From Desulfohalobiaceae bacterium (GTDB lineage: Bacteria > Desulfobacterota > Desulfovibrionia > Desulfovibrionales > Desulfothermaceae): DNA of 22,310 bases. The notes beneath the pieces were generated by a model. That model was given only the letters and a program-made list of their open reading frames with translations, did not search any database and was not told where the DNA came from. Both the position numbers and the translations under genes were made by a program. Below, piece after piece: positions 1 through 8,025 of the stretch; within the stretch, counting starts at the first letter, position 1; every line of letters begins with the position of its first letter. The stretch spans positions 1-22,310 of the forward strand of contig JAIPER010000009.1 of NCBI GenBank assembly GCA_021737115.1, read 5' to 3'.

Positions 1-830
1 AAAAGACCAAGCAGATCACCAAGGCCATGAATATGGTGGCCTCGGCCAAGCTGCGCAAGGCCCAGACCAGGATCGAGCGCTTCCGGCCGTATGCCGAGAA
101 ATATTACGGCCTGATGGGTGAGATGGCTGCAGGGGCCGAATCCGGTGTCCACCCCCTGCTGGAAATCAGGGAAGAGGTCAAGACGACCGGAATCATGCTC
201 ATCACTTCCGACCGGGGGTTGTGCGGGGCCTTTAACACCAACTTGATCAACGAGGCCATGAGACTGGCCGCAGCCAAGAAAGATCAGGGACAATCCGTCA
301 AGTTCTACTCGGTCGGCAAAAAGGCCGTGAATGCCGGCCGCAAGAGTCGATACGACCTGGTGAAGAGATACCAGGACTGCATGGACGGGTTTGATTTTTC
401 CCTGGCCAATGAGCTTGGCAGTGAATTGATCCGGGCCTATCAGGCAGAGGAGGTGGATGAAGTCCACCTGGTCTTCGGACGTTTTGTCAGTGTGGCCAAG
501 CAGGAACCCAACGTTTTGAAGCTCCTCCCGGTCAGTCCGGAGGAGGCTGAACCGCAGGAGGGGGGCGTCGCCCAGTTCATGTATGAACCTTCTGTGGAGG
601 GCATTTTGTCCGAACTGCTCCCCAGGTTTATCAAGGTCCAGGTCTACAGGGGACTCCTGGAAACCTCGGCCAGCGAGCATGCGGCCCGGATGAGCGCCAT
701 GGACAATGCCAGCAACAACTGTGATGATATGATTACCAATCTGACCTTAGCGTATAACAAAGCCAGACAAGCAGCCATTACTGCCGAACTTTTGGATATC
801 GTCGGCGGTGCTGAAGCTTTAAAAGGGTAA
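1..830 (+). CDS. atpG: ATP synthase F1 subunit gamma (5' partial)
   Basis: This is the gamma subunit, the central rotating stalk of F1Fo ATP synthase, which couples proton (or sodium) flow to ATP synthesis. The frame is open from base 3, and the visible protein begins KTKQITKAMNMVASAKLRKA, the conserved N-terminal helix of gamma subunits. Only about 15 residues are missing beyond the window edge, so the Met at base 27 is internal and not the start. The C-terminal helix (LTLAYNKARQAAITAELLDI, then VGGAEAL) is also characteristic. The stop is followed 12 nt later by atpD, the usual atpG-atpD-atpC order, so it belongs to the ATP synthase operon whose earlier genes lie upstream of the window. Confidence 0.97.
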   Translation, partial: KTKQITKAMNMVASAKLRKAQTRIERFRPYAEKYYGLMGEMAAGAESGVHPLLEIREEVKTTGIMLITSDRGLCGAFNTNLINEAMRLAAAKKDQGQSVKFYSVGKKAVNAGRKSRYDLVKRYQDCMDGFDFSLANELGSELIRAYQAEEVDEVHLVFGRFVSVAKQEPNVLKLLPVSPEEAEPQEGGVAQFMYEPSVEGILSELLPRFIKVQVYRGLLETSASEHAARMSAMDNASNNCDDMITNLTLAYNKARQAAITAELLDIVGGAEALKG

Positions 831-842
831 AAGGGGGCCGTA

Positions 843-2243
843 ATGAGTGAGAAAATAGGTAAGATATCCCAAGTGATCGGTGCCACCCTGGATATAGTGT
901 TTCCAGAGGGGCAGCTGCCCAGCATCTTGAACGCAGTCCGGGTCAAGGACCCGAACAGGTCGGCCGAAGAAGAGCTGGTGGTCGAAGTGGCCCAGCAATT
1001 GGGGGACAATGTGGTCCGCTGCGTGGCTATGGACGCCACCGAAGGCCTGGTCCGGGGCATGGAGTGTGTGGACACCGGCCATCCCATTAGGGTCCCGGTG
1101 GGTGATCCGGCCCTGGGTCGGATCTTGAATGTGGTCGGCCGCCCGGTCGATGAACTCGGTCCGGTCGATTCCGAAAACACCTATCCAATCCACCGGCCGG
1201 CTCCCTCCTTTGTGGAGCAGTCGACCGACGTCGAACTTCTGGAAACGGGGGTCAAGGTTATCGACCTGCTCATTCCCTTTCCCAAAGGCGGCAAGATGGG
1301 GCTGTTCGGCGGGGCCGGCGTGGGCAAGACGGTCATTCTCATGGAGATGATCAACAATATCGCCAAGCAGCACGGCGGGAAGTCGGTCTTTGCCGGTGTC
1401 GGCGAACGGACCAGGGAAGGGAACGATCTCTACCTGGAGATGAAAGAGGCCGGGGTTCTGCCCAACGCCTCCCTGGTCTACGGCCAGATGAACGAACCGC
1501 CGGGAGCCCGGGCCCGGGTAGCCCTGACCGCTCTGGCTGAAGCCGAGTATTTCCGTGATGAACAAAACGAGGACGTCCTCTTGTTCATCGATAATATTTT
1601 CCGCTTCACCCAGGCCAACATGGAAGTCTCGGCCCTGCTCGGACGCATGCCGTCCGCGGTGGGCTATCAGCCGACCCTGGGCACCGACCTCGGCGAACTC
1701 CAGGAACGGATCACCTCCACGGACAAGGGCTCGATCACTTCGGTCCAGGCCATTTACGTCCCGGCCGACGACTTGACCGACCCTGCTCCGGCGACCACCT
1801 TCTCACATCTGGACGGGACTTTGGTCCTTTCCAGGCAGATCGCCGAGCTGGGAATTTATCCGGCGGTGGATCCTCTGGATTCAACCTCCCGCATTCTGGA
1901 TCCCAATGTTCTTGGTCTGGAGCATTACAATACCGCAAGACAGGTCCAGCAGATCCTGCAGAAGTACAAGGAGCTTCAGGACATCATTGCCATTCTGGGG
2001 ATGGAGGAACTCTCGGATGAAGACAAACTCACCGTGGGTCGGGCCAGGAAGATCCAGCGCTTTCTGTCGCAGCCCTTCCATGTGGCGGAGCAGTTCACCG
2101 GGACCCCGGGGGCCTATGTCAAGACTGAAGACACCATCAAGGCCTTTAAGGAGATCCTGGAAGGCAAGCATGATGCCTTGCCGGAATCGGCTTTTTACAT
2201 GGTCGGTACCATTGAAGAGGCCGTTGAACGGGCCAACCAATAA
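843..2243 (+). CDS. atpD: ATP synthase F1 subunit beta
   Basis: This is the catalytic beta subunit of F1Fo ATP synthase, a peripheral complex on the cytoplasmic face of the membrane. The 466 residues match the family's usual length. The Walker A loop GGAGVGKT lies at residues 156-163, the catalytic glutamate is in GVGERTREGNDLY (about residue 188), and the Walker B strand is LLFIDNIFRFTQ. The ATP synthase alpha/beta signature PAVDPLDSTSR is present. The start ATG lies just after a G-rich stretch (AAGGGGG) 12 nt past the atpG stop. No damage or missing key residue is seen. The beta sequence alone does not show whether the enzyme uses protons or sodium. Confidence 0.99.
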   Translation: MSEKIGKISQVIGATLDIVFPEGQLPSILNAVRVKDPNRSAEEELVVEVAQQLGDNVVRCVAMDATEGLVRGMECVDTGHPIRVPVGDPALGRILNVVGRPVDELGPVDSENTYPIHRPAPSFVEQSTDVELLETGVKVIDLLIPFPKGGKMGLFGGAGVGKTVILMEMINNIAKQHGGKSVFAGVGERTREGNDLYLEMKEAGVLPNASLVYGQMNEPPGARARVALTALAEAEYFRDEQNEDVLLFIDNIFRFTQANMEVSALLGRMPSAVGYQPTLGTDLGELQERITSTDKGSITSVQAIYVPADDLTDPAPATTFSHLDGTLVLSRQIAELGIYPAVDPLDSTSRILDPNVLGLEHYNTARQVQQILQKYKELQDIIAILGMEELSDEDKLTVGRARKIQRFLSQPFHVAEQFTGTPGAYVKTEDTIKAFKEILEGKHDALPESAFYMVGTIEEAVERANQ

Positions 2244-2258
2244 CCCCGGGAATGAATT

Positions 2259-2666
2259 ATGGCCAATACAATCAAGTTTGAGATCGTCACTCCGGATCAG
2301 CTGATTCTGAGTGAAGAGGTGGATTATGTCGGGGTCCCTGGTGTGCAGGGTCAGTTCGGTGTGCTCTCCAATCACATCCCCTTTCTCTCCGCTCTGGCGA
2401 TCGGTTCCCTGTATTACCGCAAGGACGGGTCAGTAAGGTATGTCTTTGTCTCCGGGGGATTTGCCGAAGTCTCGCCCGATTCCTTGACCATTCTGGCTGA
2501 GAGCGCGGAAAAGGTCGAGGACATCGACCTGACCAGGGCCAAGAAAGCCAAGGAAAGGGCTGAGGAGAGACTGGCCCGGCAAAAGGACAAAATCGATTAT
2601 ACCCGGGCCGAGGTTGCACTCAGACGGGCGATTCAAAGGATATCCGCCAAAGAAAAGGCTACGTGA
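2259..2666 (+). CDS. atpC: ATP synthase F1 subunit epsilon
   Basis: This is the epsilon subunit, part of the central stalk and an inhibitor of F1 ATPase activity. The 135-residue protein has the family's N-terminal beta-sandwich (FEIVTPDQLILSEEVDYVGV, then PGVQGQFGVLSNHIPF) and a C-terminal helical hairpin rich in Lys, Arg and Glu (about residues 90-132). It lies 15 nt after atpD with a GGGA ribosome-binding motif, and it is the last gene of the operon: an intrinsic terminator follows about 75 bp downstream. Confidence 0.97.
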   Translation: MANTIKFEIVTPDQLILSEEVDYVGVPGVQGQFGVLSNHIPFLSALAIGSLYYRKDGSVRYVFVSGGFAEVSPDSLTILAESAEKVEDIDLTRAKKAKERAEERLARQKDKIDYTRAEVALRRAIQRISAKEKAT

Positions 2667-2741
2667 TCCAACGCGATATCATCTTCTCCTGGTGGCGGTT
2701 GCCTCGCTTATCGGTTACCAGAAGTTGACATAGTATAACTC

Positions 2742-2773
2742 AAAAAAAGCAGATCCTTTGGTCTGCTTTTTTT
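2742..2773 (+). terminator. Intrinsic terminator of the atp operon
   Basis: A perfect 12-bp inverted repeat (AAAAAAAGCAGA and TCTGCTTTTTTT) flanks an 8-nt loop. The right arm ends in seven T residues, which form the U-tract. It lies 75 bp after the atpC stop. The A-rich left arm makes it able to terminate on either strand, but the only gene ending here is atpC on the + strand. Confidence 0.9.
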
Positions 2774-2829
2774 GTTGCTTGCAAGTTGAAGGTGATGACG
2801 TTATACAAAAAGTTGGCGTACATTTAGAG

Positions 2830-3119
2830 CTTTTTCCCGTACTCCAAATTTTGGATATTTTTTTTGGACAAATATCAGTTATGATAAATTCGAAGCACGA
2901 AATTCGAAACAAACTTCAAATGACAAAAATTCAAAATTCAAAACTAAGAAAAAAGAATCGACAACTAATTGCTTTTATGCTGCATTTTTTGAATCTTAGT
3001 TTTTGTCATTCGAGAATTTGAATTTCGTGCTTGTTTCGAATTTCGGATTTCGTGCTTCGAATTTAACCAAAAAGAGACACTTGTCCAAATAATGTTCCAA
3101 ATTTTAGAAAACGGCAAAG
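2830..3119. repeat. Long imperfect inverted repeat (MITE-like / dispersed AT-rich repeat)
   Basis: The inner left arm (2886-2948) starts AAATTCGAAGCACGAAAT and ends AACTAAG. Its reverse complement, with indels, forms the inner right arm (2995-3064). The similarity continues outward: 2830-2885 (CTTTTTCCCG...TTTGGACAAAT) matches the reverse complement of 3065-3119 (CTTTGCCG...TTTGGACAAGT). The central spacer is about 46 bp. No transposase is encoded, so it resembles a non-autonomous element or REP-type repeat. Sequences of the 'TTCGAAGCACGAAATTCGAA' kind are, from general memory, common as dispersed repeats in environmental deltaproteobacterial and other genomes. That memory is not checked here. 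Confidence 0.8.
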
Positions 3120-3179
3120 AGTTCTGAAATTGCGGCTTATATCTGCCTTTGAACCAATTGTTCAGGAAGTATTGCGAAT

Positions 3180-4610
3180 ATGTCTGAAATCCAGAGAAAC
3201 GATCGTGAGAGCGTCCCGTTTCAGGACGTGTGCGGATTGATCCTGGCCGCCGGGAAAGGGACCAGGATGCAGTCGGATTCCCCGAAGGTCCTGCAGACCT
3301 TGCTGGAAACCCCGATGCTCTGGTATGTCTATCGCACAATGGACCGCCTGTTTGAATCGGAAAAAATCAACACCGTGGTCGGCTACAAACAGGAATTGGT
3401 TCATGACTTGTTTCAGGATCGGGCCGCCGGGTTTATCGTGCAAAACGAGCAACTGGGGACCGGGCATGCTCTGCAGTGCTCCCTGGAGGCCTTGTCCAGG
3501 CACGCTTCCCCCTGGTGTCTGGTGGTCAATGGTGATGTCCCCCTGATCAAGCCTGAGCCCCTGGCGTCCTTGATTCTTGAAACCCGGCGGCAGCAGGCCT
3601 TGCTGGGTTTTTTGACCCTGGAGCTTGATCAGCCGTCAGGCTATGGCCGCGTGCACAGGGATAAAGAAGGCCGGGTCCTCTCGATCCTGGAAGAAAAGGA
3701 TATCGCGGGCAACGATCAGCTCATGATGATCCAGGAGGTCAACAGCGGGATCTACTGTCTGAATCTGGCCGGAATCGAACCCTATGTCAAAAAGTTAACC
3801 AATAACAATCAGCAGGCTGAGTATTATATCACCCAACTGGTCGATCTCCTGGTCCGGGACCGGAAGAATGTGGCGGCGGTCAAGGGGGGGGCGGATCAAC
3901 ACTTTCTCGGCGTGAACAGCCCCCGGGAACTGGTCCAAAGCGAAGAGATCATCAGGCAGGAACTGGTCGAACACTGGCTGGACAGGGGAGTGGTCGTTCA
4001 TAATCCCGATCAGGTCAGAATCGCACCCACAGTGGTCATTGATCCCGGGGTGGAGATCACCGGTCCACTCGAACTCCATGGTCAAAGCTACGTCCAGCGG
4101 GGCACCAGGCTGGATTCTCATGTCTGGATCAAGGACAGCCGCCTCGGTCCGGGAGCCTGGGTCAGAAACTTTTCCCATCTGGAAGGGGTGCGGGTGGGAC
4201 AAAACTGCAGGGTCGGTCCTTTTGCCAGGCTGAGGCCGGGAGCTGAACTGAAGGCGGAAGCCAGGGCCGGGAATTTTGTGGAAATCAAAAAAGCTGTCCT
4301 GGATAAGGGCTGCAAGGTCAATCATTTGAGTTACATAGGCGATGCCTACCTGGGAGAAGAGGTCAATGTCGGCGCCGGAACTATCACCTGCAATTACGAC
4401 GGGCGAAACAAACACCTGACCCATGTTGGGAAGCAGTCCTTTATCGGGAGCAACACCGCCCTGGTGGCGCCGGTCAAAGTCGGAGAGAACAGTCTGATCG
4501 GGGCCGGATCCGTCGTGACCAGGGATGTCCCCGAGGAAACCCTGGCCGTGACCAGGGCCAGGCAGAAACATCTGGTCCGCAAAAAGACAAGAGAGGACGG
4601 AAAGGATTGA
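3180..4610 (+). CDS. glmU: Bifunctional GlcN-1-P acetyltransferase / GlcNAc-1-P uridyltransferase
   Basis: GlmU makes UDP-N-acetylglucosamine, the precursor of peptidoglycan and lipopolysaccharide, in the cytoplasm. The N-terminal pyrophosphorylase domain shows the nucleotide-binding loop LILAAGKGTRM (residues 20-30) with the following conserved Lys (SPKVL), NGDVPLI and NSGIY. The C-terminal half is a left-handed beta-helix of hexapeptide repeats. It carries the acetyltransferase motifs GNFVEIKKAVL, NHLSYIGDAYLG, GAGTITCNYDG and FIGSNTALVAPV. At 476 residues it is slightly longer than typical GlmU (about 455), owing to a short N-terminal extension before the nucleotide loop. The start ATG has AGGAAG 10 nt upstream. 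It stands apart from the atp operon, separated by a terminator and a repeat. Confidence 0.97.
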   Translation: MSEIQRNDRESVPFQDVCGLILAAGKGTRMQSDSPKVLQTLLETPMLWYVYRTMDRLFESEKINTVVGYKQELVHDLFQDRAAGFIVQNEQLGTGHALQCSLEALSRHASPWCLVVNGDVPLIKPEPLASLILETRRQQALLGFLTLELDQPSGYGRVHRDKEGRVLSILEEKDIAGNDQLMMIQEVNSGIYCLNLAGIEPYVKKLTNNNQQAEYYITQLVDLLVRDRKNVAAVKGGADQHFLGVNSPRELVQSEEIIRQELVEHWLDRGVVVHNPDQVRIAPTVVIDPGVEITGPLELHGQSYVQRGTRLDSHVWIKDSRLGPGAWVRNFSHLEGVRVGQNCRVGPFARLRPGAELKAEARAGNFVEIKKAVLDKGCKVNHLSYIGDAYLGEEVNVGAGTITCNYDGRNKHLTHVGKQSFIGSNTALVAPVKVGENSLIGAGSVVTRDVPEETLAVTRARQKHLVRKKTREDGKD

Positions 4611-4738
4611 GGACGAGTCCCTGGAAGTTGCGTGACTGTCTCCAGAGAGCGGATATGCGGTTGGTGCCATTGGACCTCCAATTTCAAGGCACAAATCGGA
4701 TTTGTTGAAGAGATGTCGGAGAAGACTCCGGAGACGTG

Positions 4739-4918
4739 ATGGAAATAATCGAAAAATTTGAACAAAAAATTCTCGGCCTGGTGCAGCGGCTCAAGGAACT
4801 CGAAGCTGAAAACGAGGAACTCAGGAAAAAGCTGCGGCAGGAGCAGCAGGCCAAGGAAAAAGTTGTCCAGAGGTTGGATAACCTCTTGCAAAAAATCCAG
4901 GAGATAGATATAAAGTAA
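4739..4918 (+). CDS. ZapB-like small coiled-coil cell division protein
   Basis: This 59-residue, highly charged protein is predicted to be almost entirely a coiled coil (heptads such as LVQRLKELEAENEELRKKL). It resembles ZapB, the small coiled-coil Z-ring factor that binds ZapA, though it is shorter than the E. coli protein (about 80 residues). The neighbour evidence is strong: zapA starts 3 nt after its stop. The chosen start is the ATG at 4739, not the GTG one codon earlier, because the GGAG at 4730-4733 is 5 nt from the ATG but only 2 nt from the GTG. Coiled coils give little family signal, so the name rests mainly on size and context. Confidence 0.7.
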   Translation: MEIIEKFEQKILGLVQRLKELEAENEELRKKLRQEQQAKEKVVQRLDNLLQKIQEIDIK

Positions 4919-4921
4919 TCA

Positions 4922-5188
4922 ATGGCGAGCTACAGACTGAATCTCCTGGGGCAGGAGGTTTCGTTCAAGACAAATGCGGATGATGAACGGATCAGAGAAG
5001 CTGAAAGGCTGATAAAGGATCGTTACGATGGTCTAAACGATCGAGGCTCCAGGTTAAGCAATGAAAAACTGCTTATTCTGGTCGCCCTTAGCCTGGCAGA
5101 TGAGCTGATTCAGACGAATCAGCGGCTGGGCAGTACCGAGGAAAAAATCGATCAGCTTTTGCAAGTGATAGATGACGCGACTAACTGA
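4922..5188 (+). CDS. zapA: Cell division protein ZapA
   Basis: ZapA binds FtsZ filaments and promotes Z-ring assembly at midcell. The 88-residue protein has the family layout. An N-terminal beta segment (YRLNLLGQEVSFKTNADDE) is followed by a helix with the conserved Asn-Glu-Lys-Leu-Leu-Ile-Leu-Val-Ala-Leu core (residues about 47-57). A C-terminal coiled coil (about 60-85) follows. It is encoded 3 nt after the ZapB-like gene and just upstream of a 6S RNA. The zapA-ssrS adjacency is the same as in gammaproteobacteria. Confidence 0.92.
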   Translation: MASYRLNLLGQEVSFKTNADDERIREAERLIKDRYDGLNDRGSRLSNEKLLILVALSLADELIQTNQRLGSTEEKIDQLLQVIDDATN

Positions 5189-5204
5189 GTCCGGTATGTT
5201 TCAA

Positions 5205-5397
5205 TATTGGGCTATCCCCTGGGGGTTTTAGTGATTGCAGGTTTCATTTTTGAGCCAACACCTCAAAATAGGGAGTCTCTTCTTCTAACCTGTTGTGTAA
5301 GCCTGGCCAGACCAGGAAACCTGATGGTTGTCAGAGACACCCACCTGGTATTACCAGGTTCAAAAGTGCCTCCAACACTTATCCCCGGGGTCTAGTC
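5205..5397 (+). ncRNA. ssrS: 6S RNA (SsrS)
   Basis: 6S RNA binds the sigma70 RNA polymerase holoenzyme by mimicking an open promoter. No covariance model was run, but the secondary structure can be drawn by hand. The closing stem pairs 5212-5226 (CUA, CCCC, GGGG, GU) with 5381-5395. It continues with AGUG 5230-5233 to CACU 5376-5379 and AGG 5239-5241 to CCU 5369-5371. A large central bubble follows. Beyond the bubble, 5271-5280 (GGGAGUCUCU) pairs with 5333-5342 (AGAGACACCC), and AACC 5287-5290 pairs with GGUU 5326-5329. A terminal hairpin CCUGG/CCAGG (5302-5316) closes that arm. The 3' side of the bubble has the typical hairpin ACCUGGU-AUU-ACCAGGU (5343-5359). Size (about 190 nt) and position after zapA fit. 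Exact ends are uncertain by several bases. Confidence 0.85.
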
Positions 5398-5655
5398 CTT
5401 AAGACAACTCCCGGATCGACGACGTGGACCGGATAGAAAGCGACGACCCTACGTTTTACAGACTGGAGACATCACGGCACGTTATCGGGAATTGTCTCTT
5501 GTTCTGCATTGCGCCGGACGAGCCGGCCTTGCACGACACCACCTTCAGTACCCGTCTTTCCTTCTCCTGTCCGTTTGTATCCACTCATTGCGGATGCCCT
5601 ATTTTTTTAAACAGACCATTAGTAGTGGTTTGAGGACATAAAGGAGAAAACCTAC
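5398..5655 (+). other. Intergenic leader between 6S RNA and rny
   Basis: These 258 bases lie between the 6S RNA and rny. A small GC hairpin (GCCGG-ACGAG-CCGGC, about 5514-5528) and a T-run at about 5602-5608 are visible, but they are too far apart to form a standard terminator. A weaker stem (ACCA/TGGT, about 5615-5629) lies just before the ribosome-binding site. No gene or recognised riboswitch was found. Whether rny is transcribed by read-through from the 6S promoter or from its own promoter cannot be told. Confidence 0.5.
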
Positions 5656-7209
5656 ATGGAGATGCTATTAGTGGCCCTATCCGGAGTCTTGGTGGGACTG
5701 GTGGCTGGATATGTCCTGCTGCAGTTTTTAACCGGCAGGAAAATGGCGGAGGCCAACAGCCAGGCCAGAAAAATCATTGAGAACGCCGAAAAGGAAGCCA
5801 GGGCCGAAAAGAAAGAGTTGCTGCTTCAAGGACAGGAGGAACTGCAGAAACAAAAAAGGGGAATGGAGCAGGAGATCAGAAGCCGGGAAAATATTGTCAA
5901 GAAACAGGAAGACAGGCTGCAGCAAAAAGAAGAGCGCTTGGAAGAAAAGCAGGAAAGAGCCGCAAAAAAGGATAGTGATCTGGTCGACTGGGAAAAGCGG
6001 TTGGCCAAATCTGAACGGGAATTGGAAAAAAAGGAAAAACAGTGTCAGCATATTCTGGCTGAACAGGAGCAGAAACTGCAAGAAATTTCCGGTCTGACCG
6101 CTGAAGAGGCCAAGAAAAGTTTATTCGCCGATATTGAAAGCAAAACCCGGCATGAAGCCGCGAGAATGATCCGGCAGATCGAGATGGAAGCCAAAGAGAG
6201 CGCCGACAGAAAGTCCAGGGAGGTGCTGGCAACCGCTATTCAACGCTATGCCGGGGATCATGTCTCGGAATATTCGGTATCGGCCGTGGAGTTGCCGAGT
6301 GAAGACATGAAAGGCCGGATCATCGGCAGAGAAGGCCGGAATATCAGGTCCCTGGAAGCAGCCACCGGGGTGGATTTCATTGTCGACGACACCCCGGAGA
6401 CAGTGGTTATATCCGCCCACAGTCCCCTGCGCAGGGAAAAGGCCAAGCAGGTTCTGGAAAGACTCATCGGAGACGGCAGGATCCATCCGGCCAGGATCGA
6501 GGATGTGGTCAAGAAGGTGGACAAGGAAATGGAGGTCAAACTCCGGGAAAAGGGAGAACAGGCCACCTTTGATGTCGGAGTCCACGGCATTCATCCGGAG
6601 TTGGTCCGCTTGCTCGGGCAGTTGTATTACAGGACCAGTTTTTCCCAGAACGTGCTCCACCATTCCCTGGAAGTCTCCTCGCTTTGCGGGATAATGGCCG
6701 CGGAGCTGAAGATGGATGAAAAAAAGGCAAAACGGGCCGGTTTACTTCACGACATCGGCAAGGCCGTTGATCATGAGGTCGAAGGGCCGCATGCGGTCAT
6801 CGGTGCGGATCTGGCCAAAAAATACAACGAGTCGAAGGAGATTATTCACGCCATCGCCGCTCATCATGAAGATGTGCAGCCGGCTTCTGTCCTGGCCGTC
6901 CTGGTCCAGGCCGCGGACAGTCTGTCCGGAGCCAGACCCGGGGCCAGAAAAGAACTCTTGGAAAATTACGTCAAGCGGCTTGAAGACCTGGAAAACGTTG
7001 CCGTAAATTTCAAAGGGGTGGGCAAGGTCTTCGCCATTCAGGCCGGCCGGGAACTCCGGGTGATGGTCGACTGCAACAAGGTCAGTGAAGACGAGACCTA
7101 CACCATCAGCCGGGACATCGCCAAAGCGGTGGAAGAAAAATTGACCTACCCGGGGCAGATCAAGGTGACCTGTATTCGGGAAAAACGGGCTGTCCACTAT
7201 GCGAAATAA
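5656..7209 (+). CDS. rny: Ribonuclease Y
   Basis: RNase Y is a membrane-anchored endoribonuclease that initiates mRNA decay. The 517 residues match the family length. Domains in order: an N-terminal membrane anchor (residues about 4-25), then a long charged coiled coil (about 30-190). A KH RNA-binding domain follows with the GxxG loop in RIIGREGRNIRSLE (residues 221-234). The HD metal-dependent catalytic domain contains the His-Asp pair in AGLLHDIGKAVDHE (H365, D366). The ATG has a strong AAGGAG ribosome-binding site (5641-5646), 9 nt upstream. ymdB follows after 5 nt, the same pair as ymdA(rny)-ymdB in Bacillus. Confidence 0.97.
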   Translation: MEMLLVALSGVLVGLVAGYVLLQFLTGRKMAEANSQARKIIENAEKEARAEKKELLLQGQEELQKQKRGMEQEIRSRENIVKKQEDRLQQKEERLEEKQERAAKKDSDLVDWEKRLAKSERELEKKEKQCQHILAEQEQKLQEISGLTAEEAKKSLFADIESKTRHEAARMIRQIEMEAKESADRKSREVLATAIQRYAGDHVSEYSVSAVELPSEDMKGRIIGREGRNIRSLEAATGVDFIVDDTPETVVISAHSPLRREKAKQVLERLIGDGRIHPARIEDVVKKVDKEMEVKLREKGEQATFDVGVHGIHPELVRLLGQLYYRTSFSQNVLHHSLEVSSLCGIMAAELKMDEKKAKRAGLLHDIGKAVDHEVEGPHAVIGADLAKKYNESKEIIHAIAAHHEDVQPASVLAVLVQAADSLSGARPGARKELLENYVKRLEDLENVAVNFKGVGKVFAIQAGRELRVMVDCNKVSEDETYTISRDIAKAVEEKLTYPGQIKVTCIREKRAVHYAK

Positions 7210-7214
7210 ACTGC

Positions 7215-7997
7215 ATGCGCATCCTATTTTTAGGTGATATCGTCGGGAAACAGGCCCGAAAAGCGGTATCGGAGAATATCGGCCGCTTGCGACAGGACTT
7301 GGACCTGGATCTGATCCTGGCTAATGTGGAGAATGCTTCCGGAGGGTTGGGCCTGGTCCCGAAGAACGCCTCTGAACTGCATAATGCAGGCATTGACGTC
7401 CTGACCTCCGGGAATCATATCTGGAAGCACAAGGAAATATACAATTTTCTCAATGAAAGCAGTTGGCTGCTCAGGCCGGCCAATTATCCCCCGGAAGCCC
7501 CTGGAAGAGGTTACAATCTCTTTTCGATCGCTGGGCTTCGGGTCGGGGTGATCAACCTCCTGGGCCGGGTCTTCATGTCGCCGGTTGACTGTCCTTTCCG
7601 GACTGCCGGGAGCATTCTCGAGACCCTGAAGCAGGAGGCGGACATCGTCCTGGTCGATTTCCACGCCGAAGCCACCTCGGAAAAAAAGGCCCTTGGCTAT
7701 TATCTCGCAGGCAGGGTCAGTGCTCTGCTGGGAACCCATACCCATGTCCAGACCGGAGATGCCCAGATCCTGAGCGGCGGGACCGGGTATATCACCGACC
7801 TCGGCATGTGCGGCCCCAGTCACTCGGTTTTAGGGATGGACCCGGAAACGGTCCAGCGCGGCTTTGTGCAGGGACTACCGCAACGCTTCGTCCTGGCCGG
7901 AGGAGAAGTCAAGCTCCAGGGGGCGCTTCTGGAAATCGACGCACAAAGTGGAAGGACACTGAACATCCAGGCCTGGGAAGCGCAAGGGCCTTTTTAA
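7215..7997 (+). CDS. ymdB: YmdB-family metallophosphoesterase (TIGR00282 type)
   Basis: This is a cytoplasmic binuclear-metal phosphoesterase. The Bacillus homologue YmdB hydrolyses 2',3'- and 3',5'-cyclic nucleotides and affects biofilm and motility decisions. Metal-ligand motifs are visible: GDIVG with D8, NVEN (E39/N40), GNHIW (N67, H68), DFHAEATSEK (H150) and GTHTHVQT (H175, H177). The 260-residue length is typical. It starts 5 nt after the rny stop without a strong ribosome-binding site, which suggests translational coupling to rny. The substrate in this organism is inferred only from the family. Confidence 0.93.
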   Translation: MRILFLGDIVGKQARKAVSENIGRLRQDLDLDLILANVENASGGLGLVPKNASELHNAGIDVLTSGNHIWKHKEIYNFLNESSWLLRPANYPPEAPGRGYNLFSIAGLRVGVINLLGRVFMSPVDCPFRTAGSILETLKQEADIVLVDFHAEATSEKKALGYYLAGRVSALLGTHTHVQTGDAQILSGGTGYITDLGMCGPSHSVLGMDPETVQRGFVQGLPQRFVLAGGEVKLQGALLEIDAQSGRTLNIQAWEAQGPF

Positions 7998-8010
7998 TTG
8001 TTAATTGAGA

Positions 8011-8017
8011 AAGGTGG
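8011..8017 (+). promoter_or_regulatory. Ribosome-binding site deciding the tyrS start
   Basis: AAGGTGG lies 8 nt before ATG 8026. An upstream in-frame TTG (8005) would place this motif inside the coding region, so the ATG is preferred. Confidence 0.7.
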
Positions 8018-8025
8018 AAGATTCG

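Larger units (their letters stand above)
2667..3179. other. Gene-free AT-rich interval between atpC and glmU
   Basis: These 513 bases hold no credible gene. They contain the atp terminator near the left end, then a large imperfect inverted repeat (about 2830-3119) that is much richer in A and T than the flanking genes. Last comes a short glmU leader with an AGGAAG ribosome-binding motif at 3164-3169. Small open frames here run through the repeat and are rejected. A glmU promoter must lie here or in the repeat, but no convincing -35/-10 pair was recognised. Confidence 0.8.

Noticed and set aside
819..1565. 248-residue open frame on the - strand inside atpD
   Set aside because: It is antisense to a perfectly conserved atpD and has no recognisable domain. 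It is a codon-bias shadow.
2758..3339. Small open frames (87 and 124 residues) around the atpC-glmU gap
   Set aside because: They translate the AT-rich inverted repeat (NSKHEIRN-type peptides) or run antisense into glmU. These are typical spurious translations of repeats.
5207..5395. 62-residue open frame after zapA
   Set aside because: It coincides exactly with the 6S RNA fold and has no protein similarity or ribosome-binding site.
5424..5633. 69-residue open frame before rny
   Set aside because: No ribosome-binding site or recognisable domain, and a composition unlike the neighbouring genes.
7960..8004. Possible terminator at the ymdB end (GGCCT...GGGCC followed by TTTTT)
   Set aside because: The stem is short and interrupted and the T-run overlaps the stop region. 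The tyrS ribosome-binding site follows at once, so read-through is more likely.
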